This document shows, one piece after another, positions 54,180 to 63,276 of a stretch of 64,000 nt of DNA. The stretch is from Syntrophaceae bacterium UBA2280 (GTDB lineage Bacteria > Desulfobacterota > Syntrophia > Syntrophales > Smithellaceae): contig DDWS01000001.1 in the NCBI GenBank assembly GCA_002347685.1, positions 50,590 to 114,589 on the forward strand. The letters are read 5' to 3'. The notes beneath the pieces are model-generated. The model was not told where the DNA came from and searched no databases. It worked only from the letters and a program-made list of their open reading frames with translations. A program made the position numbers and the translations under genes. Numbering within the stretch: position 1 is the stretch's first letter; each line of letters opens with the position of its first letter.

Positions 54180-55598
54180 ATGAAAAAGACAAGTTTCCCC
54201 TCGAACGCCTATGCCGGAATGGCGCTCATTGCCGACCCGATTCACTCGTATGCCTTCTTTACCGTGCCTGTGGACGGCGGCCCTGCCGAAACGACGGAAA
54301 AAGACATCATTGACTCTCCGTGGATGCAGCGGCTGCGCAGGATTTATCAGCTGCAGAGCGCCCGCTGGGTCTACCCGGCGGCGGAACATGCCCGGTTTCA
54401 GCATTCGCTGGGAACCATGCATGTCGCGGGAGAATTCGCAAGACACCTGTACCCGAGCCTCAAGGAGGTCTGCAGGGACACACCTTCTCTGAATTTCGTG
54501 GAAGAACTGCTCAGGCTCGCGGGACTGCTCCATGACGTCGGGCACGGACCGTTCGGCCATTTTTTTGATGAACATTATCTGAGCGCATGGGGGCTGACAC
54601 ACGAAGACATCGGTCAGCAGATCATCGTTAAAAAACTCGGCCCGGTCATCGCGCGCATCCGCCGCGGCCCATCGGGCGTTTTTGCCCCCAAAGAATGTCT
54701 GGACCCTCAGCAGGTGGCCTACCTCATCAAAATGCCCGGGCGCCAGGATGACACAAAGCAGCCACGCTGGCTTGTCTGGCTTCGCCAGCTGTTCTCCGGC
54801 ATTTACACGGTCGACAACCTCGACTACGTTCAGCGTGACGCCTACATGACGGGTTTTTCTCTCGACATGGTGGATGTGCCGCGCCTGCGCTACTATACGT
54901 TTTTCACCAAAGACGGCCTGGCCCTGCATCAGTCCGGCATCTCTGCGCTGAGGCGTTTTCTCAACGCGCGGCTCAATCTCTACAGCAATGTTTATTTCCA
55001 CCGCACCACGCGCGCACTCGATTTGCACCTGCAGGAAATATTCTCCGAAACGCTTCGGCTGATGTATCCGGACAGCCCGCTCAAAAATCTCGACGCGTAC
55101 CTGCACTGCGACGAGTGGTCGCTCTTCAGCGAGGTACAGCGCTGGCTTTCAGTCAAGGACGTGCGCCGGCGCCGGCTGGCTCTGGAGTGGCAGAAGATCC
55201 ACGCCCGTGAAGTAAAGTGGAAAATGTCTTTTGCCGCCGAAATCTCCATCGATCAGATTCAGCGCGGGACGGCATTTCTCGACGCGGAAAACTACGAAGC
55301 GAAGATCCGGAGCTTTCTGCCCGCGAAACTCAAAAAACTGCCGTTTCGCGTGGATGTGGCCACACAGGACCCGCGGCCGCTCAACCCGATTGCCGAACCG
55401 GGAAAACGCATCAATATTTTCAACCCGGTTACGGGGCTGACCTCGGCCGAGCCGCTGGCGGATATTTACCGTTTCATCCCCGCGCGTGTGCGTCATTTCC
55501 GGGTGTTCGCCCTCAGCCATGACCATGACAAAGAACTCGCCCGCGCGGCGGAGGCGGCACTGGGTAATATCGAAAAATCCATTCCGACGAATATATAA
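54180..55598 (+). CDS. HD-domain phosphohydrolase (dNTPase-like)
   Basis: The 472-aa protein has the SAMHD1/dGTPase-like HD core: ARFQHSLGTMHV, then LLHDVGHGPFGHFFD, and the DYVQRDAYMTG segment further on. HD enzymes of this type hydrolyse dNTPs or nucleotide second messengers. It lies one base before nrdD, which makes dNTPs, so a role in balancing dNTP pools is attractive but not proven. The start is ATG at 54180 by homology; upstream ATGs are further out of family range. Confidence 0.85.
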   Translation: MKKTSFPSNAYAGMALIADPIHSYAFFTVPVDGGPAETTEKDIIDSPWMQRLRRIYQLQSARWVYPAAEHARFQHSLGTMHVAGEFARHLYPSLKEVCRDTPSLNFVEELLRLAGLLHDVGHGPFGHFFDEHYLSAWGLTHEDIGQQIIVKKLGPVIARIRRGPSGVFAPKECLDPQQVAYLIKMPGRQDDTKQPRWLVWLRQLFSGIYTVDNLDYVQRDAYMTGFSLDMVDVPRLRYYTFFTKDGLALHQSGISALRRFLNARLNLYSNVYFHRTTRALDLHLQEIFSETLRLMYPDSPLKNLDAYLHCDEWSLFSEVQRWLSVKDVRRRRLALEWQKIHAREVKWKMSFAAEISIDQIQRGTAFLDAENYEAKIRSFLPAKLKKLPFRVDVATQDPRPLNPIAEPGKRINIFNPVTGLTSAEPLADIYRFIPARVRHFRVFALSHDHDKELARAAEAALGNIEKSIPTNI

Positions 55599-55599
55599 C

Positions 55600-57669
55600 A
55601 TGGTTAACGAATCCGAAACCACAGACCTGACACTGTTCATCCGAACCTCCGGCGAGGAAATCGCGCCGTGGAACCGGCAGCGCATTGTCGACGCGCTCTT
55701 GCGCGAGGCGGACATCGACTATCTGCTGGCGGCGGAAATTTCCAAGGACGTCGAAAAACAGATCATCGCCTCCGGCATCGGCATTCTGACCACGTCGCTT
55801 GTAAGAGAACTGGTCAACGCCAAGCTCATTGAACGCGGCCTGGAACGGGAACGCCGTCTGCACGGACGCCTGGGCTTCCCCCTCTATGACGTGCGTCAGC
55901 TCATCTTGCACCAGAACAAGGAAAACGCCAATACACCGCATTCCCCCGAGGGCACGAATCTGCTGTTCGCTGAAGGCATTAAAAAGGAATTTTCCCTTCA
56001 CGACGTTTTCTCCGTCGAGATCGGCGAAGCCCACACGGCGGGCGATCTTCACGTTCACGGACTGGGTTATATCGACCGGCCTTACAGCTGCTGCCAGTCG
56101 CTGGAATACCTCAAGCTTTTCGGTTTGAAACTGCCGCACGCGATCAATTCCGCCAAACCCGCCAAGCACGCAGAGGTGCTGCTCGCGCACATGGTGCGCT
56201 TCAGCGCGATTCTGCAGGGGCATTTCACCGGCACGATCAGCTGGGACGCGCTCAATATTTCGTTTGCGCCGTATCTGGCCGGTAAAAGCGACAAGGAAAT
56301 CCGTCAGTTCGCGCAAATGCTCGTCTATGAATTCTCGCAGCTGTCCGCCACGCGCGGCGGACAGGCCCTCTATACCGACATTCACCTCTATTATGATCTG
56401 CCCCCCTACTGGGCAGGGCTTCCCGCCATCGGGCCGGAAGGGAAACCCACCGGAAAAACATACCGGGACTATACAAGGGAAGCACAAAGGTTCGCGCGGG
56501 CGATTTTCGAGGTCTTTAAAAAAGGCGACGCCACCGGCAGGCCCTTCATTCTGCCCCGACCGCTTTTGCACATTACCGATGCATTCTGGAGCGAACCGGG
56601 CGCTGACGATCTGCTCGATCAGGCCTGCGATGTTGCAGCCTGCCAGGGCAACACCTGCTTCGTGTTTGACCGCGAGCGAGACGAAACAACCGTCGGCTGC
56701 TTCGACAAGGATTTACTCGCAGAGGCAACCGCAAAAGGAGAGCAGGACAAACCGTGGCTGATGCGCCAGGCGGCCGTACAAAGCGTGACACTGAACCTGC
56801 CGCGCCTGGGCTACAAATCCGAAGGGGACGACGAAAAGCTTTTCGGCCTTTTGAAGGAATTGATGGACAAGACCGCGCGGGCGCATGTCCAGAAAAAGGA
56901 TTTCATCGAAAAGCTGCTGTCCTACGCGGAGCAAGGACCGCTGGCAGTGCTTGCGATGAATGCCGACGGATATCCTTTTTTAAGGATGAACCGCGCCCAC
57001 TACATCATCGGCCTGGTCGGCTTAAACGAACTTTTACAGATCCATCAGGGCAGCCAGCTTAACGAATCAGCCGCCGCTATCGACTTCGGCTTGAAGCTGG
57101 TGGATTTTCTGCATCAGGAAGCCGGGCGTTTAACCGCAAAGACCGGTATGAAGTACATTTTGGAGCAGTCGCCGGCCGAAACCACCGCCTACCGATTCGC
57201 AAGGCTTGATTTAAAATATCATTCGCCCGCCGCCGGTCGCTTCGTGCGGGGCGACATCGCCAGCGGGTCCGTCTACTACACCAATTCCACGCACCTCAAC
57301 ACGACCGCTGATGTTTCACCGCTTGAGCGGGTCATCGAGGAAGGAAAATTTCATCCGCTTATGGAAGGCGAAGTCATCACGCATCTTCAAACGGGCGGCG
57401 TCACCCCCGACTCAGAAACGCTCGCCGGCTTCATTCGCGACGTCTTCGAGCAGTCCAGCTGCCGTCAGCTCGACCTGATGCCGGAGTTCACCTCCTGCAT
57501 TTCGTGCGGAAAGACCGGGCCGGGACTCCACGACCATTGCAGTTTCTGCGGCTCGGCCGATGTTGAAGGCATCGCGCGGCTGACCAAATATTACAGCAAT
57601 ATCTCCGGCTGGAACAAAGGAAAGCTCGCGGAGCTGCGAAACCGGAAAGCCGGATTTTTCAAAGGATGA
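55600..57669 (+). CDS. nrdD: anaerobic (class III) ribonucleoside-triphosphate reductase
   Basis: NrdD makes dNTPs from NTPs without oxygen, using a glycyl radical. The 689-aa protein has an N-terminal ATP-cone (residues about 5-95), the family barrel with GDLHVHGLGYIDRPYSCCQS and GGQALYTDIHLYYDLP, and a C-terminal zinc site from CISC and CSFC. The C-terminal segment reads RLTKYYSNISGWNKGKLAEL; the position that is Gly in the usual RxTGY glycyl motif is Lys here. The activase gene nrdG is not in the window. Confidence 0.9.
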   Translation: MVNESETTDLTLFIRTSGEEIAPWNRQRIVDALLREADIDYLLAAEISKDVEKQIIASGIGILTTSLVRELVNAKLIERGLERERRLHGRLGFPLYDVRQLILHQNKENANTPHSPEGTNLLFAEGIKKEFSLHDVFSVEIGEAHTAGDLHVHGLGYIDRPYSCCQSLEYLKLFGLKLPHAINSAKPAKHAEVLLAHMVRFSAILQGHFTGTISWDALNISFAPYLAGKSDKEIRQFAQMLVYEFSQLSATRGGQALYTDIHLYYDLPPYWAGLPAIGPEGKPTGKTYRDYTREAQRFARAIFEVFKKGDATGRPFILPRPLLHITDAFWSEPGADDLLDQACDVAACQGNTCFVFDRERDETTVGCFDKDLLAEATAKGEQDKPWLMRQAAVQSVTLNLPRLGYKSEGDDEKLFGLLKELMDKTARAHVQKKDFIEKLLSYAEQGPLAVLAMNADGYPFLRMNRAHYIIGLVGLNELLQIHQGSQLNESAAAIDFGLKLVDFLHQEAGRLTAKTGMKYILEQSPAETTAYRFARLDLKYHSPAAGRFVRGDIASGSVYYTNSTHLNTTADVSPLERVIEEGKFHPLMEGEVITHLQTGGVTPDSETLAGFIRDVFEQSSCRQLDLMPEFTSCISCGKTGPGLHDHCSFCGSADVEGIARLTKYYSNISGWNKGKLAELRNRKAGFFKG

Positions 57670-57689
57670 CATTCGAAAGGGAGGTTGTC

Positions 57690-58181
57690 ATGATTCGTTA
57701 CGTGTCCATGTTCATCGGCCTCGCGCTCTTGAGCGGCATGTGCTTCAGTGCACCAGCCGAAGCACAAAAAACCATGACCATCCAGGTTCGGGAAGCGCAG
57801 CTGCGGGCGACACCTTCCCATCTGGGCAGGATTACGGCAAAGGCACCCTATGGCACGCGCGTCCATGTGATGGAGGAACGGGGCGACTGGAAACGGGTAT
57901 CCACCGAGGCGGGAAAATCACTTGGATGGCTGCATGCCACAGCGCTCACCACCAAAAGGATTGCGCTTAAAACAGGACAGACCGGGACGGCGGCTTCGGT
58001 CAGCCGCGATGAAATCGCACTTGCGGGCAAGGGATTCAGTGAAGAGGTGGAAGCCGAATACCGCAAGGCCAACCGCAGGCTCGATTACACCTGGATCGAC
58101 CGGATGGAAGCTCAGAGCGTGACATCCGAGCAGATACAAAGATTCATTGCCTCCGGAAATCTGCAAGGAGGCCAGCCATGA
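57690..58181 (+). CDS. exported SH3-domain protein
   Basis: The 163-aa product has a signal peptide ending near SAPAEAQ and a bacterial SH3-like domain (residues about 28-95; VREAQLRATPSHLG, WKRVSTEAGKSLGWLHATAL). Such domains bind peptidoglycan or cell-wall partners. A C-terminal helical tail follows. The gene overlaps the M48 peptidase gene by 4 bp, so the two periplasmic proteins are probably made together. Confidence 0.8.
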   Translation: MIRYVSMFIGLALLSGMCFSAPAEAQKTMTIQVREAQLRATPSHLGRITAKAPYGTRVHVMEERGDWKRVSTEAGKSLGWLHATALTTKRIALKTGQTGTAASVSRDEIALAGKGFSEEVEAEYRKANRRLDYTWIDRMEAQSVTSEQIQRFIASGNLQGGQP

Positions 58182-59095
58182 ATAAGACCGGTTTTCGTTT
58201 TGCACTGATTGGCCTGGCTGCCTTTTTCTTATGCGGTTGCGCGGCGGTGGACACCGCGACGCAGGTGGCCACGGAAGCGGCTGTCATCACCGGCACGATC
58301 ACCCGTGAGCAGGGCGACTCCATCCGCACCGGCACGGCGGCGGTGGTCAGAAGCCTGGAGGATTTCACCCCCGAGCAGGAATACTTCATCGGCCGCTCCG
58401 TCGGCGCTTCGATTCTCACGCAATATCAGATTCTCGATGACTCAAAGGTCAATTCCTACGTCAATCTGATGGGACAGACGCTCGCCCGGACGTCCGACAT
58501 GCCGGAGCTCTTCGCCGGCTATTCCTTTCTGGTGCTTGATTCTGACGACATCAACGCCTTTGCCACACCCGGAGGCCATGTCTTCATTACGCGCGGCCTT
58601 CTTCGCTGCGCGCGCACGGAAGACGCGCTGGCCGCCGTGCTGGCCCACGAAATCGGCCACATCCAGTTGCGCCACGGCATGCAGGCGATTCAGAAAGCGC
58701 GGATGACCGAGGCACTGACCATCCTGGCGCAAGAAGGCGCAAAGAGCCTTGGCGGCCGGGAACTGGCGCAATTGACGCAGGTTTTCGGCGGCACAATTTC
58801 GGACATCACCAACACCATGGTGAACAAGGGCTACTCCCGCACCTATGAATATCAGGCCGACAAGGCAGCCATCAACATTTTGCGCCGCGCCGGATACTCT
58901 CCCGGTGCGCTTTCGGACATGCTCAACATCATGGCTAAACGGATCAAACCCGGCGGGTCGGACTTTGCTAAAACGCATCCTTCGCCGCTCAATCGCATTG
59001 CCGAACTGAAAAAAGATGGACAGCCGCTGGCGGCAGGCCAAATCCCGGGCGACCGCACAACAAGGTTTACTCAGGCAGTTGGACATCTCCTGTAG
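58178..59095 (+). CDS. M48-family metallopeptidase lipoprotein
   Basis: The signal peptide ends in a lipobox (FFLCGCAAVD), so the protein is probably membrane-anchored in the periplasm. The catalytic zinc motif HEIGH lies in AVLAHEIGHIQLRH with the third ligand Glu in YEYQADKAAINIL. It resembles BepA/LoiP-type periplasmic proteases that act in outer-membrane quality control. The length is 305 aa. The stop is inside a strong hairpin. Confidence 0.9.
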   Translation: MNKTGFRFALIGLAAFFLCGCAAVDTATQVATEAAVITGTITREQGDSIRTGTAAVVRSLEDFTPEQEYFIGRSVGASILTQYQILDDSKVNSYVNLMGQTLARTSDMPELFAGYSFLVLDSDDINAFATPGGHVFITRGLLRCARTEDALAAVLAHEIGHIQLRHGMQAIQKARMTEALTILAQEGAKSLGGRELAQLTQVFGGTISDITNTMVNKGYSRTYEYQADKAAINILRRAGYSPGALSDMLNIMAKRIKPGGSDFAKTHPSPLNRIAELKKDGQPLAAGQIPGDRTTRFTQAVGHLL

Positions 59096-59121
59096 AAAAC
59101 GGTTGCGACCGTTCTCTACAG
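59090..59121 (+). terminator. hairpin at end of the SH3-M48 operon
   Basis: CTGTAGA-A-AACGGT, then TGCG, then ACCGTT-C-TCTACAG form a stem of 13 pairs with one mismatch. It includes the M48 stop codon. No T-run follows, so it may act with Rho or as an RNA stabiliser. Confidence 0.6.
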
Positions 59122-59152
59122 GTCATCGTTTCATGACTTCAGGTGGCGGATC

Positions 59153-61300
59153 GTGGATTTTAAAAATCTGACACAAGGCAGGGCAAAATGGGTTCAGGGT
59201 CTGGCAGCCGGACTGATCGGCGCGCTTTTCGCGGCGGCTTTTTTTCTCCCCGGATGGCTGGATCGCTGGGAGGCAAAAACATGGGACGGCCGGGTTCATT
59301 GGATGGCCAAGCCCGCCGGAGAAACCGGGAAAATACGAATGATCCTGCTGGATCAGAACTCCCTGGACTGGGGCAGGGAGGAAAACGGCCTTTCCTGGCC
59401 CTGGCCGCGTGAAGTCTATGGCGCGGTCATTGAATTCTGCAGGCGCGCAGGCGTAAAATCGCTGGCCTTTGACGTGCTCTATACGGAACCCTCCAAGTAC
59501 GGTGTGTCCGATGACGAGGCGTTTGGCCATGCCATGCGGGAAATGCCTGTAACAGGCGCCGTTTTTCTGGGCCGCGCGATTGGCAGCGAAACGATCTGGC
59601 CGCCCTTCGCGCCGGAGCCGCCGTGGCACATCCGCGGACTTGACGACTGGATAGCCCAAACCGGCTACGTACCCTTCTCGCGCGCCACCTTTCCCGTACC
59701 TGAAATATCAAACGCCGCAGGGTTTCTGGCCAATGTGCATTTGAGTCCCGATCCTGACGGCGTGTACCGACGCGCGGCCCTTTTCGAAGTCTTCGACGGG
59801 AAGGTCATCCCTTCGCTGGCGCTTGCCGCATATCTGGGGACACACCCTTCTTTGAAACTGGCTGTAGAACCGGGCAGGCTCATCCTGGGCGACCGGGTCA
59901 TTCCCATCGATAAAAACGGGCAGGCCATATTGAATTTCCGGGGGCCTTCGGGAACACACAAAAGGTACAGCGCCGCGGCCGTCATTCAAAGCGAAGTCAA
60001 CCTTCAAAGCGGCGAAAAGGCCATTATCGAAAACATCGAAGACTTTCGGGACACTCATGTTTTTTTCGGCTTTTCCGCACCGGGCCTTTATGATCTTCGT
60101 TCCACGCCGGTTTCCGGCATATATCCCGGCGTGGAAATATCCGCCACGATTCTTGACAATCTGCTGGCGGATGATTTTATCGCGCCTGTCCCCAAAGTGA
60201 TTGTCCTGATCCTAACACTGTTTTTGGCAATGCTCGCGGGCCTGGCCACATCGTCTGCATCCGGCTTCATACGCAGCGCCCTGGTCTACCTGCTTTTCCT
60301 CGCCTTGCCGGTCGTGCTTTGCCTTGCCGCCTACCGTATGGGTTTCTGGCTTCCGCTGGTCGTGCAGGAAGCGGGCGTCGCCTTCACGCTGGTTTTCGCC
60401 GGTCTGATTTACTACACCACCGAGGGGCGCCAGAAAGCTTTTATCAAAAGCGCCTTCAAGCAGTATTTAAGCCACGACGTCATCGAACAGATCATCGCGC
60501 ATCCCGAACGCCTGAAACTCGGCGGCGAGCGTAAAAACCTTTCCATCTTCTTTTCCGACCTGGAAGGGTTCACAAGCATCTCCGAAGGCCTTGATCCCGA
60601 GGCGCTCACCCGTCTGCTGAACACCTATCTTTCCGCCATGACCGACATTATCCATGAAGAGGGCGGCACCGTGGACAAATATGAAGGTGACGCGATCATC
60701 GCTTTCTGGAACGCGCCCATCGAGCAGCCGGACCATGCCATCCGCTGTATGCGTGCGGCGCTGCGCTGCCAGCAGAAACTCGCGCAGATGCGCCCGGAAT
60801 TCCGCAAAAGCCTGAACCGGGATTTAAACATGCGCATCGGCGTCAATACCGGCCAGGCCGTGGTCGGAAATATGGGCTCTCATTCCCGCTTCGATTATAC
60901 CATGATCGGCGACGCGGTGAACCTGGCGGCGCGCCTGGAAGGCATCAACAAACAGTTCGGCACGTACACGTTGATTTCGCAAACCACGAAAGACCAGATG
61001 GCGAATGCTTTCCCGGTGCGCGAAATCTCCCGCGTCGCGGTGGTGGGGCGCAAAGAACCGGTGGTCGTCTATGAGCCGATGCTGCCGGGTGATATCGATG
61101 AAATGAAGAAACAGCGGATGGAAACCTTTTCCGCGGCACTTGCACTTTTCTACCAGGGCGACTTTGCCGCCGCGCAAAAACTGTTTTTGACAATCGCCGA
61201 CGAAGATGCCGCAGCCCGCGCCTACATGACCAAATGCGACGAACTTCTCGCTGTGCCGCCCGAATCCTGGCAGGGCGTCTGGGTGGTGACGACGAAGTAG
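59153..61300 (+). CDS. CHASE2-domain class III adenylate cyclase
   Basis: The 715-aa protein starts with a membrane helix, followed by a periplasmic CHASE2 sensor domain (residues about 40-340), three further helices (about 345-425) and a cytosolic class III cyclase domain. Both metal Asp residues are present: FFSDLEGFTSISEG and YEGDAIIAFWN. The TMIGDAVNLAARLEGI segment is the usual substrate region. It would make cAMP in response to an unknown signal. The start is GTG at 59153, preceded by GGTGGCGGA. Confidence 0.9.
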   Translation: MDFKNLTQGRAKWVQGLAAGLIGALFAAAFFLPGWLDRWEAKTWDGRVHWMAKPAGETGKIRMILLDQNSLDWGREENGLSWPWPREVYGAVIEFCRRAGVKSLAFDVLYTEPSKYGVSDDEAFGHAMREMPVTGAVFLGRAIGSETIWPPFAPEPPWHIRGLDDWIAQTGYVPFSRATFPVPEISNAAGFLANVHLSPDPDGVYRRAALFEVFDGKVIPSLALAAYLGTHPSLKLAVEPGRLILGDRVIPIDKNGQAILNFRGPSGTHKRYSAAAVIQSEVNLQSGEKAIIENIEDFRDTHVFFGFSAPGLYDLRSTPVSGIYPGVEISATILDNLLADDFIAPVPKVIVLILTLFLAMLAGLATSSASGFIRSALVYLLFLALPVVLCLAAYRMGFWLPLVVQEAGVAFTLVFAGLIYYTTEGRQKAFIKSAFKQYLSHDVIEQIIAHPERLKLGGERKNLSIFFSDLEGFTSISEGLDPEALTRLLNTYLSAMTDIIHEEGGTVDKYEGDAIIAFWNAPIEQPDHAIRCMRAALRCQQKLAQMRPEFRKSLNRDLNMRIGVNTGQAVVGNMGSHSRFDYTMIGDAVNLAARLEGINKQFGTYTLISQTTKDQMANAFPVREISRVAVVGRKEPVVVYEPMLPGDIDEMKKQRMETFSAALALFYQGDFAAAQKLFLTIADEDAAARAYMTKCDELLAVPPESWQGVWVVTTK

Positions 61301-61414
61301 GACGTACATTTGAAGTTTCAAGTTTCAAGTTTGACGTTACAGGTTTAATGTTTCATGTTTAAAGTCCAAGGGCAGTGCTCGCAGATGCACGCGGGAAGGC
61401 GGCCTAAAAGGAGA
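61301..61414. other. gap between cyclase and right leader
   Basis: The gap contains a run of GTTTCAA direct repeats at about 61313-61332 and then ordinary non-coding sequence. No gene was seen. Confidence 0.5.
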
Positions 61415-61611
61415 CGGAGTACTTTACACCTGACACGTTTCCCATAAAAAACCTCGTTTGGCTTTTGGTCTTTATTATCAGGAAAAGCCAAATGCGGCTT
61501 TTCAATGTTTGTTGTTTTAAAAGCATTTTCCACTTTTCATTCAAATTCAAAAAGCGTATAAAGATAGCGAATTTTCGGAAAATACCACACATGGTATATT
61601 GATTGTTATAT
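61415..61611 (+). promoter_or_regulatory. cassette-array leader with attI-like end (right)
   Basis: This is the homologue of the left leader in inverted orientation, collinear over its whole length. It contains TTTGGCTTTT-(13 nt)-AAAAGCCAAA as a perfect stem, the palindromic ATTTTCGGAAAAT block, and ends with GATTGTTATATG, where the first cassette joins. It should hold attI and possibly the array promoter, but no -35/-10 pair is convincing. The nearest upstream gene is the cyclase, not an integrase. Confidence 0.72.
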
Positions 61612-61925
61612 GTCCAACATAATAATATTATTAATAAATACACGAAGGAGCTGAATTGCTGAGTGTGACAGGGATGGTGAATTTCTTAAAAAGATGATAG
61701 CAGTGAAGCGGAGTTTCGCTGCAGCATAACTTCGTTGATGCTGACGCGAAACATAGCTTCACTGGTCGAGTTTTTAAAAATCCCCTTCCCTGTTTTAATA
61801 ATTATAAATACGCAAATTAGGAGCCAGATTGATACGCCGGCATATAACAAGTCGCTACAGCAGATGTCACGGTTTGCAATGCCGCTTCGCGTCAACGCAA
61901 ACCGCGCCACAGCTGAGCTCCAATG
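61606..61925 (+). other. gene-less first cassette of right array
   Basis: Between the attI-like crossover and the attC G right-hand crossover there are 320 bp and no gene longer than 13 codons. The content is dominated by a 124-bp foldback at 61669-61792. A 13-codon frame follows a GAAGGAG ribosome-binding-like sequence, starting TTG at about 61656, but is unconvincing. Confidence 0.6.
61669..61792. repeat. 124-bp foldback (near-perfect inverted repeat)
   Basis: The left half starts CAGGGATGG and contains CAGTGAAGC, GTTTCGC and CAGCATAAC; the right half mirrors it with GTTGATGCTG, GCGAAAC, GCTTCACTG and CCTTCCCTG. The apex is AAC-TTC-GTT. The stem would have about 55 pairs with scattered mismatches and bulges. 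It does not carry attC-type R boxes at its ends. Confidence 0.8.
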
Positions 61926-61931
61926 TTATGC
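61842..61931 (+). other. attC site G
   Basis: R'' ATATAAC and R' GTTATGC are 90 bp apart end to end. The stem has GTCGCTACAGC against GCTGAGCTCC and an inner GGTTTGC/GCAAACC. It closes the gene-less cassette. Confidence 0.8.
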
Positions 61932-61949
61932 TAAAGTGATAGGTGATGT

Positions 61950-62663
61950 ATGAGTATTTCAGCACTTAAGTTTGCTTTACCACTTTTCGTATTGATCTCC
62001 ATTTTCGGATGTATAAATACAAACACAACTTATAAGGAAATTCCTGATAATGAGATACCAGACGTTCCTGATAGAAATGAGATCGTAATGAGTAAAGGAA
62101 TGAAAATTACAGCAACTACGCATGAAGGAACAATTATCATTACAGCAGGAAAGGGATTGAAAAGGTCATACACATGGGAAGGATCAACACGCTCTGTTGT
62201 TATGTGGCCAAGGAGTAAACGATGGTATGGTAGCCTGGGTATTTATTTCCCTGGGCCGGGAGATCATTGGGAAAAGCATAATGGAATTACACGAGGTGTC
62301 GTTCAAGAAGGACAGATGCATTTTGATACAATGGAAGATGCTTTAGAATGGTTAAAGCCACCGCATAGCACTTATAAGACTAATTATTGCGTATATAAAA
62401 ATGACGGTCTTGTTATATGTTACTCGAAGGATCTAAGACGTCATCAATTAAATGTAGACCTCTGGCAAATATTTATTGGTGGTAAGATACTGTCAAAATA
62501 TCAGGAAAGTGCGGCGATTGATGAATGTAAGCGCGGAGAGGGTTATGTATCGTGCACTTATTATCCCGCTCACATGAAGAAATCTTGTCATATTGGTGGT
62601 GAAAAACCAAAATCTTTACTTGGCAGTCAAGATGACAATATCAAGGTAGAATTTCTACAATAA
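61950..62663 (+). CDS. cassette-encoded lipoprotein of unknown function
   Basis: The signal peptide ends with a lipobox-like ISIFGC, so a lipidated exported protein is likely. The remaining 215 residues have no recognised domain; many Trp, Tyr and Gly suggest a beta-rich fold, and Cys residues near the C-terminus may pair. It starts 19 bp after attC G and fills its cassette. Confidence 0.65.
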   Translation: MSISALKFALPLFVLISIFGCINTNTTYKEIPDNEIPDVPDRNEIVMSKGMKITATTHEGTIIITAGKGLKRSYTWEGSTRSVVMWPRSKRWYGSLGIYFPGPGDHWEKHNGITRGVVQEGQMHFDTMEDALEWLKPPHSTYKTNYCVYKNDGLVICYSKDLRRHQLNVDLWQIFIGGKILSKYQESAAIDECKRGEGYVSCTYYPAHMKKSCHIGGEKPKSLLGSQDDNIKVEFLQ

Positions 62664-62667
62664 AAAA

Positions 62668-62723
62668 GCATAACAAAATCAATCCACCCGATCGCTACGC
62701 TCCGGGTGATTTCGTCGTTATAA
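62668..62723 (+). other. attC site H
   Basis: R'' GCATAAC and R' GTTATAA enclose an imperfect stem with apex GATCGCTACGCTCC. Inside the boxes it is identical to attC F of the left array. Confidence 0.9.
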
Positions 62724-62733
62724 GAAAATATAA

Positions 62734-63276
62734 ATGAAAATCACTGGAAAAATAATTACAGTAATACCTGCTCAAGAATCAGACCGAGAAAGGATCTATA
62801 ATTGGCTTTGTAAATCAGACTTAACTTCTTCTATGATGGGATTACCCCACTACCCGGACCACCCGACACCTTCATTTGAAGATTTTTGTAAGGATTATAA
62901 CCTCTCATTTTTTAATGAATCAGGTAACGGTAGAAATTTCATAATAACTGTAAATAATGAGGCCATAGGAACCATTGGATATGATCTTCTTGATAAAGAG
63001 AATGATAGGGTCGTACTAGATATATGGATGAGAGCAGAAACATATTGCGGACGCGGATATGGAAGCGACGCTTTAAAAGCTATTTGCAATTATTTACATG
63101 AAGAATACGGAATCACCAATTTTATAATAAGTCCTTCAGCAAGAAATATACGAGCAATAGCGGCATATAAAAAGGCTGGATTTGAATATATAAAAATCAT
63201 GAATAAAGCAGAACAAGAAAAAGAATTTGGGCTATCCGAATACGATGATAATGTATTAATGATAAAAAGCTTATAA
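62734..63276 (+). CDS. GNAT acetyltransferase in cassette
   Basis: The 180-aa protein has the GNAT acetyl-CoA loop RGYGSDALKAICNYL and the family strands before it (AIGTIGYDLL, VVLDIWMRAE), followed by NIRAIAAYKKAGFEYI. GNAT proteins transfer acetyl groups to amines; the acceptor here is unknown. Some integron GNAT cassettes modify aminoglycosides, but nothing in this sequence shows that specificity. The stop codon is inside the attC I R'' box. Confidence 0.82.
   Translation: MKITGKIITVIPAQESDRERIYNWLCKSDLTSSMMGLPHYPDHPTPSFEDFCKDYNLSFFNESGNGRNFIITVNNEAIGTIGYDLLDKENDRVVLDIWMRAETYCGRGYGSDALKAICNYLHEEYGITNFIISPSARNIRAIAAYKKAGFEYIKIMNKAEQEKEFGLSEYDDNVLMIKSL

Noticed and set aside
61313..61332. 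GTTTCAA direct repeats after the cyclase gene as a possible CRISPR or iteron
   Set aside because: There are only two or three units with no spacers, in a short low-complexity stretch.
61404..61643. Minus-strand ORFs across the right leader
   Set aside because: The matching frame in the left leader is interrupted by a stop (TGA) after about 10 codons, so the leader repeat is not protein-coding.
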